Counted from the stretch's first letter, positions 43,101 through 51,487 are shown. The stretch: 64,000 nt of DNA from Roseisolibacter agri (GCF_030159095.1 NZ_BRXS01000004.1:62001-126000); one strand, 5' to 3'. Translations and numbers: made by a program. Notes: generated from the letters alone by a model not told the origin.

Positions 43101-43218
43101 CTGGGGCTACGACCCCGAGTTCAACAACTTCGCGAACACGAACCTGAACCGGTTCATCGACCTGGCGCCGTTCCCGGCGGTGCGCCAGTTCTCGATCCAG
43201 TTCGACCTCGGCTTCTAA
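40135..43218 (+). CDS. SusC/RagA-like TonB-dependent outer-membrane transporter (pair 3)
   Basis: The 1027-residue protein has a signal peptide ending DAAAQ, a carboxypeptidase-regulatory-like domain (ITGRVTASTGEPLSAVTVQV) at about 22-105, a plug at about 110-245 with PLIVVDGVIFSN and YGSRASNGVVVIRTKRG, and a barrel to a C-terminal Phe. GTG 40135 is preceded by a near-ideal GGAGG (spacing 5), the strongest ribosome site in the window, suggesting high expression. The SusD partner begins 3 bases after its stop. Confidence 0.95.
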   Translation: MNRLRATLPAVVALAVVAQDAAAQRRITGRVTASTGEPLSAVTVQVLGTTAGALTNEQGQFTVVVPQAGATLRFRRIGYQQREVALAAGQAEVNVALTRDVLQLEQVTITGNTTSLSTRNATTAVSVVNAQEVTRAPSQSIEQALQGKVLGAKIDMNSGAPGGGGQIQIRGVTSVLGNGQPLIVVDGVIFSNEGYSSGANSLTGAGAGIATSQDAVVNRLADLNPNEIESVEVLKSAAATALYGSRASNGVVVIRTKRGIAGATKVNLVQRVGTQGMLRKLGQRQFTSVEQIVDLPYGNGESAEDALKALFPSGTIPASANRDIESEFYDNKSPSYATILSLTGGNERTQFFSSLTNDHETGLAPRTGRDLQAGRFNVDQQFSQRFRASLGINVTRNDLNRGLSNNDNAAVSPIYNFAYSPWVIPYGQKDANGNYPENPFNGGGASTSNPFQTFEYVKVNEQVYRSTGSANVTYNAVETDKNRLALNVQGGFDRFQQEGDIRSPAFLQFEPNDNLLGTLAYSDIRQLNYNFNTNLTHTFTPGAIASFTTAVGTGYERQGGNVGRVRARGVQPGITNPFVTGAAQQLDVAADGFIFRDQFATVTEQILAFGEKLAINGGVRFDRSSSYGERSKWYAFPRVAGSYLLETPMVTQLDNIKVRASLGFTGNRPRFADRFLVLGSGTAIGGQTSLTRPATVNNPDIKPERLRETEFGADLQGFGGRAVLEATVYDRTITDLLFTAPAAPSSGFTNLVLNTGELTNKGLELGLQLLPIQTRTTTWTSRINFQTNRQEVNDLPASIPRFTVPGSFGVSWGRNSLASGYRTTYIWGNAPLNPTTLLPLEDGYFAKNPNAKSGTDYVVRDTVIGDANPDFLMNFNNSVQFGRFTVSALVDWRKGGMVANMTHTLYDEGGTSRDYDDPSPVAGMPKGEYNYAAWNGGNDARAYLEDGSNVRLREVQVAFDAPQSFARRVRANSLRVSLQGRNLLMATDYWGYDPEFNNFANTNLNRFIDLAPFPAVRQFSIQFDLGF

Positions 43219-43221
43219 CCG

Positions 43222-44673
43222 ATGCGCGCGACATACATGACCTCCAATCTCACGACGGGCGCCGTGCGCCCGCGCGCCTCGGCGTGGGCCCGCCGGGCCG
43301 GCGCGATGCTCGCCTGCGGCGTCCTCGCCGCGTGCAGCGACAAGCAGCTCGTCACGGCCAACCCGATCAGCGTGACGCCGGAGGCCGCCGGGTCCAACCC
43401 GCTCGGCGCCCTCCAGCTGCAGGCCACGGGCATCCTCGCGACGGACCGCGACAACACGGACGACTACGTCCGCGACGTCGCGATCTTCGGCCGCGAGGGG
43501 TACTTCTTCCAGCTGCAGGACTCGCGCTGGGTCACGGGCTACCTCCGTGACTACAACGACAACGCGAGCTTCGGCACCGGCAACTGGGCGGGCCGCTACA
43601 GCAACCTGCGCAACATCGCCAACTTCTACACGGCGGTGGACGCCTCCGCGGCGACGCTCGGCACGCAGCAGGCGGCGGCGGCGCGCGGGTTCGCGCAGAC
43701 GATGGAGGCGCTCCAGCTCCTCTATCTCATCAACACGCGCCACGACCTCGGCATCGCCGTGCAGGTGCTGCCCGACCCGCAGGCGGTGGCGCCGTTCGTC
43801 TCGCGCGACTCGGCCTTCCGCTACATCACCAACACGCTCGACGCGGGCCTCACGAACCTGCGCGCCGGCGGGTCGGCGTTCCCGTTCACGCTGCCGACGG
43901 CGGGTGGCGGCTTCACGGGCTTCACGACGCCGACCACCTTCGCGCAGTTCAACCGCGCCCTCAAGGCGCGCGTCGAGGCCTACCGCGGCTCGCTCGGCTG
44001 CGGTCAGGCGTGCTACACGGCCGCGCTGGCGGCGCTCGGGCAGAGCTTCATCACCCCGACGCTCTCCAGCAGCAACCTGAACACGGGCGTGTTCAACACG
44101 TTCTCGTCGGCGGCTGGCGACCAGGTGAACCTCCTGTGGACGGAGCGCACGAACATCTACGCGCACATGTCCATCACGACCGACGCGTCGGTGCCGCAGA
44201 ACGACACGCGCCTGTCGAAGATCACGACGGCGCCGTCCCGCTCGCAGGCGGGGTCGGACGCCAGCACTCGCGTCTTCGCGCAGTACCCGGCCAGCAGCAC
44301 GCCCATCCCGATCATCGACAACGAGGAGCTGTGGCTCCTCAAGGCCGAGGCCCAGTGGTTCACGGGCGATCGCACGGGCGCGCTGACGACGCTGAACACG
44401 GTCGCGCAGGTCGCCGGCGGCGCCACGGGCAGCCGCTATGCGGCGCCGGCCAACGACGCGGCCTTCCTGGACGCGCTGCTCGTCGAGCGCCGCCTGTCCC
44501 TGCTGCTCGAGGGGCACCGGTGGATCGACGTGCGCCGCTTCGGCCGCCTGGCCTCGCTGCCCCTGGGCGGCACGGGCTTCACGGTCGCGCGCCAGCAGGT
44601 CGTCCCGCAGGCCGAGTGCATCTACCGCGACCGCACCGGTGACGCGGCGCTCAAGGGGCCGGGCTGCCCGTGA
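43222..44673 (+). CDS. SusD/RagB-like outer-membrane lipoprotein (pair 3)
   Basis: The 483-residue lipoprotein has a lipobox LAAC about residue 38 in CGVLAACSDK, then SusD-type helices: GFAQTMEALQLLYLINTRHDLGI, IPIIDNEELWLLKAEAQWF and LLVERRLSLLLEGHRWIDVRRFG. It also carries a Cys pair in LGCGQACY. ATG 43222 gives a long n-region; ATG 43237 is also possible. The gene is followed by a small hairpin at 44684-44701 and a larger one at 44721-44758, which end this operon. Confidence 0.93.
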   Translation: MRATYMTSNLTTGAVRPRASAWARRAGAMLACGVLAACSDKQLVTANPISVTPEAAGSNPLGALQLQATGILATDRDNTDDYVRDVAIFGREGYFFQLQDSRWVTGYLRDYNDNASFGTGNWAGRYSNLRNIANFYTAVDASAATLGTQQAAAARGFAQTMEALQLLYLINTRHDLGIAVQVLPDPQAVAPFVSRDSAFRYITNTLDAGLTNLRAGGSAFPFTLPTAGGGFTGFTTPTTFAQFNRALKARVEAYRGSLGCGQACYTAALAALGQSFITPTLSSSNLNTGVFNTFSSAAGDQVNLLWTERTNIYAHMSITTDASVPQNDTRLSKITTAPSRSQAGSDASTRVFAQYPASSTPIPIIDNEELWLLKAEAQWFTGDRTGALTTLNTVAQVAGGATGSRYAAPANDAAFLDALLVERRLSLLLEGHRWIDVRRFGRLASLPLGGTGFTVARQQVVPQAECIYRDRTGDAALKGPGCP

Positions 44674-44683
44674 GTTGCCGCGG

Positions 44684-44758
44684 CGTCACGGCGACGTGAC
44701 GACGCACTGACGTGGAGGTGACGGCCGGCCGGTCCCGCTCTGGGGCCGGCCGGCTGTC
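44684..44758 (+). terminator. Tandem hairpins after SusC/SusD pair 3
   Basis: The first stem is CGTCACG/CGTGACG (44684-44690 and 44695-44701) with a GCGA loop. The second, at about 44721-44758, pairs ACGGCCGGCCGGTCCC with GGGGCCGGCCGGCTGT nearly perfectly around a 6-base loop and is the likely terminator. It lies before the GTG start of the plug-only protein. Confidence 0.6.
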
Positions 44759-44789
44759 GTTCCGTCCCATCCGCGCGCATCTTCGCGAC

Positions 44790-46256
44790 GTGTCGATCTC
44801 CCGCGCACTCCGCGTGGCGCGCGCCGTCCTGGCGATGGTCGCTCCCTGGGCCCCGCTCGGCGCCCAGTCGCCTCCGGCCGCTGTGCCGACCGGCCCAGGC
44901 ACGCTCGGCGGCGTCGTGTACGACAGCCTGCTCACCGACGCCGCGCTGCCGGACGTCGAGGTCTGGCTCGACGGCACGACGCTGACGGCGCGGACCGACC
45001 GGGCGGGCCGCTTCCGCTTCGACTCGGTTCCGCCCGGGCGGCACCGCGTCGCGTTCCTGCATCCGGCGCTCGACGCACAGCGCATCGGGACGCCGGTCGC
45101 GACGGTCGACGTGACGCCCGGCGCGCACGCCGAGGTGCGGCTCGCGACGCCGGCCGCGTCGGCGGTGCACGCGGCCCTCTGTCCCGCGGCTGGCGAGACG
45201 CACACCGGCCTGCTGCTCGGCCTCGTCGCCCCACCGGGCGCCCCGGGCGCGGTCGCCGACGTCACGGCGAGCTGGGTCGTGTGGACGATCGGGCAGGGCG
45301 GCGTGCGCCAGGCGCCGCGCGAGGTCGCGGTCCGCACGGGCCACGACGGCGCGTTCCGCCTCTGCGGCGTGCCGACCGACGTGCCGTTGCAGCTGCGCGC
45401 GCAGGGAGCCGACGGCGCGGTGGCCGTCTCCGAGGTCGCCTTCGGCACGCGCGTCGTCGCGCTGGCGCTGGTGCCGCTTCCGGCCGCTGGAGCCCCGGGC
45501 GCGTCGCCGGAGACCGGCGCGCCGGAGGAGAGCGTGCCCGCGCCGACGCACGCCGTGCTGCGCGGCACCGTGCGCACCGCCGCCGGCCTGCCGGTCGCCG
45601 GGGCCGAGGTGCGCGTGGTCGACGCCAGCGCGGCCACCGTCACCGCGGTCACGCGCGAGGACGGTGGCTTCGTGCTGCGCGGGCTGCCGCCGGGCGTGCG
45701 CAACGTCGAGGCGCGTGCGATCGGCTTCCGCCCCGTGCGCACGCGCGTCGTGCTGGCCGGCGGCCGCGTCACGCCCGTGGCGCTGGCGCTCGGTGCCGAC
45801 GCGACGGTGCTGGCGACGACGCGCGTGACCGCGCGCCGCGCCTCCGCGATGGCCGAGGGCTTCGAGCGGCGCCTGGCGTCGGGCGCGGGGCACTTCGTGA
45901 CGCGCGCGGACCTGGAGAGGTGGCGGCCGACGTCGACGCTGGAAGCCGTGGCGATGGTGCCGGGCGTGCGGCTCGTCCCGAACGGCACCGGCACGCAGTT
46001 CGGCGCGACGCAGATCGCCATCCCACGCGCGCTCACCGGCCCGCTCACGAACGCCACCTGCCGCGCCGCGATCTACGTGGACGGCGTCCGCTGGATCGCC
46101 GACGCCGGGCAGCCGCTCGAGACGCTGGTCCGCCCGGCGGAGCTCTACGGCATCGAGGTGCACACCACGCTCGCGTCGATCCCGCTCGAGTACATGGCGC
46201 CCGACGCCGGCTGCGGGGTGGTCCTGCTCTGGACGCGCCGCTCGCGGGACCGCTGA
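44790..46256 (+). CDS. Carboxypeptidase-regulatory-like repeats plus TonB-plug domain, no barrel
   Basis: The 488-residue secreted protein has a signal peptide ending PLGAQS, a first carboxypeptidase-regulatory-like domain at about 35-125 (GTLGGVVYDSLLTDAALPDVEV), a middle beta domain to about 235, a second regulatory-like domain at about 255-340, and a C-terminal TonB-receptor plug-like domain (DLERWRPTSTLEAVAMVPGV ... AIYVDGVRW ... GVVLLWTRR). No beta-barrel follows, so it cannot itself be a pore. It sits between SusC/SusD pairs 3 and 4 and may work with a barrel partner. GTG 44790 was chosen for the signal peptide; the start is uncertain. Confidence 0.7.
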   Translation: MSISRALRVARAVLAMVAPWAPLGAQSPPAAVPTGPGTLGGVVYDSLLTDAALPDVEVWLDGTTLTARTDRAGRFRFDSVPPGRHRVAFLHPALDAQRIGTPVATVDVTPGAHAEVRLATPAASAVHAALCPAAGETHTGLLLGLVAPPGAPGAVADVTASWVVWTIGQGGVRQAPREVAVRTGHDGAFRLCGVPTDVPLQLRAQGADGAVAVSEVAFGTRVVALALVPLPAAGAPGASPETGAPEESVPAPTHAVLRGTVRTAAGLPVAGAEVRVVDASAATVTAVTREDGGFVLRGLPPGVRNVEARAIGFRPVRTRVVLAGGRVTPVALALGADATVLATTRVTARRASAMAEGFERRLASGAGHFVTRADLERWRPTSTLEAVAMVPGVRLVPNGTGTQFGATQIAIPRALTGPLTNATCRAAIYVDGVRWIADAGQPLETLVRPAELYGIEVHTTLASIPLEYMAPDAGCGVVLLWTRRSRDR

Positions 46257-46257
46257 C

Positions 46258-46305
46258 GCCTCGCCCCACGCCTCGCCCCACGCCTCGCCCCACGCCTCGC
46301 CCCAC
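46258..46305. repeat. Four perfect tandem 12-bp repeats
   Basis: Four identical GCCTCGCCCCAC units begin one base after the stop of the plug-only gene and are followed by a decayed fifth unit (GTCCCAC). They are non-coding as read and could vary in number by slippage. Confidence 0.85.
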
Positions 46306-46387
46306 GTCCCACCCCGCGCTGGACCGGATCCGGCGCGTGGCGAGCCGAGCGTTGCGCGGGATGAAACGGCCTTCATCTGTGGCGAGA

Positions 46388-46416
46388 CGTGACGAACAGG
46401 TGACGATGCACTATTT
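46388..46416 (+). promoter_or_regulatory. Promoter GTGACG-17-TATTTA for SusC/SusD pair 4
   Basis: GTGACG at 46388-46393 and TATTTA at 46411-46416 have a 17-base spacer. TATTTA is one of the few AT-rich hexamers in this part of the sequence. Confidence 0.55.
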
Positions 46417-46444
46417 AGCGGGGTCCAGCAGCGTTGAGCGCATT

Positions 46445-46488
46445 CCGTTCGCGCGTGTCGCCCCGTCGGGGCGCGCGCCGGCGAACGG
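46445..46488 (+). promoter_or_regulatory. Stable leader hairpin upstream of SusC 4
   Basis: Outer arms CCGTTCGC/GCGAACGG (46445-46452, 46481-46488) enclose inner arms CGCCCCG/CGGGGCG (46459-46465, 46467-46473). It lies about 20 bases after the predicted transcript start. Confidence 0.55.
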
Positions 46489-46709
46489 GGTTCGCCCGTA
46501 GCAGCCCGCTGCGTTCGCCGTGGAGCCATGGTGCCGCGCCTCGCGCCCCGCCGATGTCGGCCGGGCGGACGTCGGGCCCCTCCCCGCGGCGACGCGCGAT
46601 GCCGGTGTTCTGCCGGCCCCGCGCGGGTCGTTCGGTCCCCAGCACGTCGTCGGCCCGCCCTGGCCCGCGGCGCGCACGCAATTCCACGATGCAGCCACCC
46701 CATCTTCAC

Positions 46710-49700
46710 ATGCATCGCACTCTGGTCAGGTCGCTGGTCGCCAGCGCCGCTCTCGCCGGCGCGCCGGCGGCGGTGTACGCGCAGGCGCCGATCACCGTCA
46801 CCGGCCGGGTGACCGTCGAGGGCGGAGAGCCCCTCACGGCCGCCCAGGTCTTCGTCCCCGCGTACAGCGTCGGTGCGTCGACGCGCGACGACGGCCGCTA
46901 CACGCTGACGCTCCCCGCACGCGCCGTCGGCCAGACGGTCGTCGTCACGGCGCGCCGCATCGGCTTCCAGTCGCAGTCGCGGTCGATCGCCGTGACGGGC
47001 CCCAGCATCACCGCCAACTTCACGCTCACGCAGGCGGCCGCGCAGCTGACCGGCGTCGTCGTCTCCGCGCTCGGCATCGAGCGCGAGAAGAGCACGCTCG
47101 GCACCGCGCAGCAGCAGGTCACGAACACCGAGCTGACGCAGACCAAGGCGCAGAACCTGGTCAACCAGCTGCAGGGCAAGGTCTCGGGCGTGCAGATCAC
47201 GGGCGCCGGCACCCCGGGCGGCTCGACCAACATCATCATCCGCGGCCAGAACTCGCTCGCCGGCAACAACCAGCCGCTGTTCGTCGTCGACGGCATCCCG
47301 GTGTCGAACGCCAGCCGCGGCGGCACGCTCGGCAACGGCTACGACTACGGCAACGCGATCAGCGATCTGAACCCGGACGACATCGAGAGCCTGACGATCC
47401 TGAAGGGCCCGAACGCGGCGGCCCTCTACGGCTCGCGCGCCTCGAACGGCGTCGTCGTCATCACGACGAAGAAGGGGCTCGCCAGCGACGGCCGCATGCG
47501 GACCGAGTTCAACTCGTTCCTGCAGTTCGACAAGCCGTCGATCCTCCCCGAGTGGCAGAACCAGTACGGCCAGGGCGCCGGCGGCGCGTTCCGCTACGTG
47601 AACGGCGCCGGCCGCGGCACCTGCGACGGCTGCGACCAGAGCTGGGGCCCGAAGCTCGACGGCCGCCTGATCGACCAGTTCACCGGCCCGCAGCAGCCGT
47701 GGGTCGCGCACCCGGACAACGTCGACCAGTTCTTCGAGACCGGCCGCACGTTCTCGTCGACGCTCGCCGTCAGCGGCGGCACCGAGCGCGCCAACGCGCG
47801 CCTCTCGCTCGGCACCGACCAGATCAAGGGCTTCGTCCCGAACAACGCGTTCCGCAAGGTCTCGTCGCTGCTGAGCGGCAACCTGCAGGTGAACCCGAGG
47901 ATCGCGACGACGGCGACGCTGCAGTACATCCGCAACAGCGCCATCAACCGCGTCGGCACGGGCTACAGCAACTCGATCCTCGAGCAGTTCTTCTGGTTCG
48001 GCCGCCAGGTCGACATGAGCGCGCTCAAGGACTACGCGCAGACCGGCCGCGCCAACGGCGGCCCGACGTCGCGCGAGTACAACTGGAACTACAACTACCA
48101 CAACAACCCGTACTGGATCCAGTACGAGAACCCGCGCCGCGACAACCGCGACCGCTTCCAGGGCTCCGTCAGCGCGACGTACCAGATCGCCGACGGCATC
48201 AGCCTCCTGGCGCGCACCGGCTCGGACATCTACCGGCTCGAGGGCAACCAGAACTTCTCGCCGGGCTACATCAACGGCACGTACGTCAACCAGTCGTACC
48301 AGGGCGGGTTCCTCTCGTTCGATGACTACCGCAACGAGAACAACTCGGACCTGATCCTGACGGCCGACCGCACGTTCCTCGACAAGCTGAACGTGCAGAC
48401 GACGCTCGGCGGCAACCTGCGCCGCGAGCAGTTCAACCAGAAGTCGCAGCAGACGACCGGCCTGCTCGTCTCGGGCATCTACAACATCTCCAACACGGCC
48501 GTCGACCCGACGCTCGCGCAGGAGGTGACGCGCCGCCAGGTGAACGGCGTGTATGGCTCGGCCGCCTTCACGTGGGACGGCTGGTGGACCGTCGAGGGCA
48601 CCGCCCGCAACGACTGGTCGTCGACGCTGCCGAAGGGCGAGAACTCGTACTTCTATCCCTCGGTGAACACGTCCGTCGTCCTCACGGACGCCGTGCCGGC
48701 GCTGAAGGACAACAAGTGGCTGTCGTTCGCGAAGATCCGCGGCGGCATCGCGCAGGTGGGCGCGGACGCGAACCCGTACCTGCTGGCGACGACCTTCACG
48801 GGCAACTCGGTGAAGTTCGGCACGCTGCCGCAGTACTCGCTCGGCAACACGCTGGCGAACGCGCAGCTGAAGCCCGAGATCACGCGCTCGAACGAGGTCG
48901 GTCTCGAGCTCGGCCTGCTCAACGGCCGCGTGACGCTCGACGGCACCGTGTACGACCGCTACACGAAGAACCAGATCTTCAACGTCACGATCTCGCCCGC
49001 GTCGGGCTTCACGAGCAAGGCGATCAACGCCGGCCGCCTGAGCAACAAGGGCGTCGAGGCGCTGCTCTCCGTGATCCCGATCCGCCAGCAGGGCGGGCTG
49101 ACGTGGACCAGCACGTTCAACTACGGCCGCAACCGCAACCGCGTCGACGAGCTGACCGAGGGCGTCTCCTCGATCACGCTCAGCCAGGGCCTCTTCGGTG
49201 ACATCGCCGTCGAGAACCGCCTCGGTGAGCCGGCCGGCGTGATCCGCACCTACGCGCTCGCGCGCGACGAGCAGGGCCGCCTCATCACGAGCGGCGGTCT
49301 GCCGGTGCACGACGACACGCTCTCGACGTTCGGGAACATCCAGGCCGACTGGATCGGCGGCTGGAACAACACCTTCCAGTGGAAGGGCTTCACCGTCAAC
49401 GCGCTGCTCGACATCCGCCGCGGCGGCAAGATGGTGAGCTACACGAACTACATCGGCGACTACTCGGGCGTCCTCCAGAGCTCCCTCAAGGGCCGCGAGG
49501 TGGACTTCGACAACCCGGGCATCACGGTGCAGGGCGTCAACGAGAACGGCACGCCGAACACGACGAAGGTCACGGCGGAGGAGTACTACCAGTCGCTCTT
49601 CGGCTCGCTCGAGTACTACATCTACGACGCCAGCTACACGCGCCTGCGTGAGGTCCGCGTCGGCTTCGACCTGCCGAACCGCCTGGCCAGCCGCCTGAAC

Positions 49701-49868
49701 GCGCAGAGCATCAGCGTCGCGCTCACCGGCCGCAACCTGGCGATCTGGAAGAACGTCCCGAACGTCGACCCGGAGTTCGCCTACAACACGGGCAACTTCC
49801 AGGGCGTCGAGTACGCGCTCCCGTCCAACCCGCGGAGCATCGGTTTCAGCCTCCGCGTCACGCCGTGA
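46710..49868 (+). CDS. SusC/RagA-like TonB-dependent outer-membrane transporter (pair 4)
   Basis: The 1052-residue protein has a signal peptide ending AAVYAQ, a carboxypeptidase-regulatory-like domain (VTGRVTVEGGEPLTAAQVFV) at about 24-105, then VVVSALGIEREKSTLG, the RagA-type linker, a plug with PLFVVDGIPVS and YGSRASNGVVVITTKKG, and a barrel to a hydrophobic C-terminal strand. It differs from pairs 1-3 by the RagA-like linker. A Cys pair (CDGC) may mark a loop. The start is chosen for its signal peptide; ATG 46689 is in frame and neither has a ribosome site. The SusD partner starts 20 bases downstream. Confidence 0.94.
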   Translation: MHRTLVRSLVASAALAGAPAAVYAQAPITVTGRVTVEGGEPLTAAQVFVPAYSVGASTRDDGRYTLTLPARAVGQTVVVTARRIGFQSQSRSIAVTGPSITANFTLTQAAAQLTGVVVSALGIEREKSTLGTAQQQVTNTELTQTKAQNLVNQLQGKVSGVQITGAGTPGGSTNIIIRGQNSLAGNNQPLFVVDGIPVSNASRGGTLGNGYDYGNAISDLNPDDIESLTILKGPNAAALYGSRASNGVVVITTKKGLASDGRMRTEFNSFLQFDKPSILPEWQNQYGQGAGGAFRYVNGAGRGTCDGCDQSWGPKLDGRLIDQFTGPQQPWVAHPDNVDQFFETGRTFSSTLAVSGGTERANARLSLGTDQIKGFVPNNAFRKVSSLLSGNLQVNPRIATTATLQYIRNSAINRVGTGYSNSILEQFFWFGRQVDMSALKDYAQTGRANGGPTSREYNWNYNYHNNPYWIQYENPRRDNRDRFQGSVSATYQIADGISLLARTGSDIYRLEGNQNFSPGYINGTYVNQSYQGGFLSFDDYRNENNSDLILTADRTFLDKLNVQTTLGGNLRREQFNQKSQQTTGLLVSGIYNISNTAVDPTLAQEVTRRQVNGVYGSAAFTWDGWWTVEGTARNDWSSTLPKGENSYFYPSVNTSVVLTDAVPALKDNKWLSFAKIRGGIAQVGADANPYLLATTFTGNSVKFGTLPQYSLGNTLANAQLKPEITRSNEVGLELGLLNGRVTLDGTVYDRYTKNQIFNVTISPASGFTSKAINAGRLSNKGVEALLSVIPIRQQGGLTWTSTFNYGRNRNRVDELTEGVSSITLSQGLFGDIAVENRLGEPAGVIRTYALARDEQGRLITSGGLPVHDDTLSTFGNIQADWIGGWNNTFQWKGFTVNALLDIRRGGKMVSYTNYIGDYSGVLQSSLKGREVDFDNPGITVQGVNENGTPNTTKVTAEEYYQSLFGSLEYYIYDASYTRLREVRVGFDLPNRLASRLNAQSISVALTGRNLAIWKNVPNVDPEFAYNTGNFQGVEYALPSNPRSIGFSLRVTP

Positions 49869-49888
49869 TCCGCGGCCCAGGAGAACTC

Positions 49889-51487
49889 ATGACGAAGCTC
49901 GCTTCCAAGCGGATCACCGCCGGCGTCGTCGCCGCCCTCGCCCTCGCGGCGACGGCGTGCGACCCCGACAAGCTGACGGAGATCAACACCAATCCGAACA
50001 GCCCGACCACCGCGCCGTCCGGCCCGGTGTTCACCAGCGCCGTGCGCAACGCGGCCGTGCGCTGGCTGGGCTCCGACTACAGCCTGCGCGCGACCGAGCT
50101 GGTCGCGCAGCACCTGGCCGAGGTGCAGTACCCGGAGAGCGACCAGTACCGCCGCCTCACGGCCAACAGCACGTCGGGCTTCTTCGACGGCGCGTACACG
50201 AACGAGCTCAAGGACTTCTCGGAGGTCGTGAAGGTCGGCCTCGAGCTCAAGGAGCCGGGCATCTACGGCCCCGCGATGGCGATGCGCGTGTGGAGCTTCG
50301 GCTACCTCACGGACACGTACGGCGACATCCCGTACAGCGCGGCCCTCGCCGGCGACTCCGCCGAGTCGGTCATCTCGCCCGCGTACGACACGCAGCAGGC
50401 GATCTACGCCGACTTCTTCAAGACGCTCGAGAAGGTCACGACGGACCTGGCCGCGGCGCCCACCGGCGGCCGTACGCTCGGCACGGCGGACCCGATCTAC
50501 TCGGGCAACTCGACGCGGTGGCGCCAGTTCGCCAACTCGCTGCGGGCGCGTGCCGCCATGCGCCTGGCGAACGTCGACGCGGCGACCGCCCGCACGCAGT
50601 TCGCGGCCGCGATGGCCGCCTCGGGCGGGCTCCTGGCCTCGAACGCCGACAACGCGCGCATCGTCTGGCCGGGCGGCGTCAACGCCAACAGCAACCCGTG
50701 GTCGGTGAACTTCCAGAGCCGCGACGACCATCGCATCTCGGACAAGCTGATGACGGTGCTGCGCGACAACGCGGACCCGCGCATCGCGGTGTTCGCCCAG
50801 CGCGCCGACAAGGACACGACGTCGAACAAGATCGTGAAGTACTGCACGGCGTCCGCGCCGTGCTACGCGGGGCTGACGAACGCGCTGACGCACGCCGAGG
50901 CGGCGCCGCACGTGCCGTACACGTCGCGTCCGGGCCTCATCCTGTACCCGGCGTCGACGACGTACGGCGTCACGGGCGGCACGGGTTCCACGACCCCGTC
51001 CTACCTGCTCACCTACGCCGAGGTCTCGTTCCTGAAGGCCGAGGCGGCGGAGCGCGGCTGGATCACGGGCAGCGCGAAGACGTTCTACGAGGACGGCATC
51101 CGCGCCTCGATGAACCAGTGGGGCATCACCGACGCGGCGGCGATCAACGCCTTCATCGCGCAGCCGAGCGTGGCCTACACGCCGGGTGCCGCGGGTCTGC
51201 GCCAGATCGCGACGCAGAAGTGGGTGGCGCTGTTCACCGACGGCGGGCAGGCGTGGGCCGAGTGGCGCCGCACGTGCCAGCCGGCGACGATCAAGCCGGG
51301 TCCGGCCGCGATCATCGCGACGGTGCCGCGCCGCTTCCAGTACTCCACGACGGAGAACCTGACGAACAAGACGAACGTCGATCCGGCGATCGCGCGTCAG
51401 GGCGCCGACGACTTCGCGACGCGGATGTACTGGGACAAGAGCCCGACGACGGCTCCGACCTACGTGGCGGGCTGCGGCGCGCGCTGA
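49889..51487 (+). CDS. SusD-like outer-membrane lipoprotein, SusD-like_2 type (pair 4)
   Basis: The 532-residue lipoprotein has the lipobox ATAC near residue 23 and the N-terminal CDPDKLTEINTNPNSPTTA, typical of the second SusD subfamily (PF12771 type). Characteristic segments are MAMRVWSFGYLTDTYGDIPYSAAL and YLLTYAEVSFLKAEAAERGW, with TQKWVALFTDGGQAWAEWRRT near the C-terminus. ATG 49889 is chosen for the AGGAG at spacing 5. It is the lid of SusC 4; this subfamily often pairs with RagA-type SusC, which agrees with the linker seen in its partner. Confidence 0.93.
   Translation: MTKLASKRITAGVVAALALAATACDPDKLTEINTNPNSPTTAPSGPVFTSAVRNAAVRWLGSDYSLRATELVAQHLAEVQYPESDQYRRLTANSTSGFFDGAYTNELKDFSEVVKVGLELKEPGIYGPAMAMRVWSFGYLTDTYGDIPYSAALAGDSAESVISPAYDTQQAIYADFFKTLEKVTTDLAAAPTGGRTLGTADPIYSGNSTRWRQFANSLRARAAMRLANVDAATARTQFAAAMAASGGLLASNADNARIVWPGGVNANSNPWSVNFQSRDDHRISDKLMTVLRDNADPRIAVFAQRADKDTTSNKIVKYCTASAPCYAGLTNALTHAEAAPHVPYTSRPGLILYPASTTYGVTGGTGSTTPSYLLTYAEVSFLKAEAAERGWITGSAKTFYEDGIRASMNQWGITDAAAINAFIAQPSVAYTPGAAGLRQIATQKWVALFTDGGQAWAEWRRTCQPATIKPGPAAIIATVPRRFQYSTTENLTNKTNVDPAIARQGADDFATRMYWDKSPTTAPTYVAGCGAR

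Larger units (their letters stand above)
46306..46709 (+). promoter_or_regulatory. Upstream region and long leader of SusC 4
   Basis: After the 12-bp repeats, a promoter GTGACG-17-TATTTA is at 46388-46416 and predicts a transcript start near 46424. The leader to ATG 46710 would then be about 285 bases, unusually long. It contains a strong hairpin at 46445-46488. No ribosome site is visible before either candidate start (46689 or 46710). No gene is seen here. Confidence 0.5.

Noticed and set aside
39886-44517. 1543-codon open frame antisense to SusC/SusD pair 3
   Set aside because: Composition is Arg/Val/Glu shadow type without motifs, and it lies opposite two well-supported genes.
46258-46305. 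CRISPR array
   Set aside because: The 12-bp units are directly adjacent with no spacers, and no cas gene is in the window.
44622-49310. 1562-codon antisense open frame over the plug-only gene and SusC 4
   Set aside because: No recognisable domain, shadow-like composition, and full overlap with supported genes.
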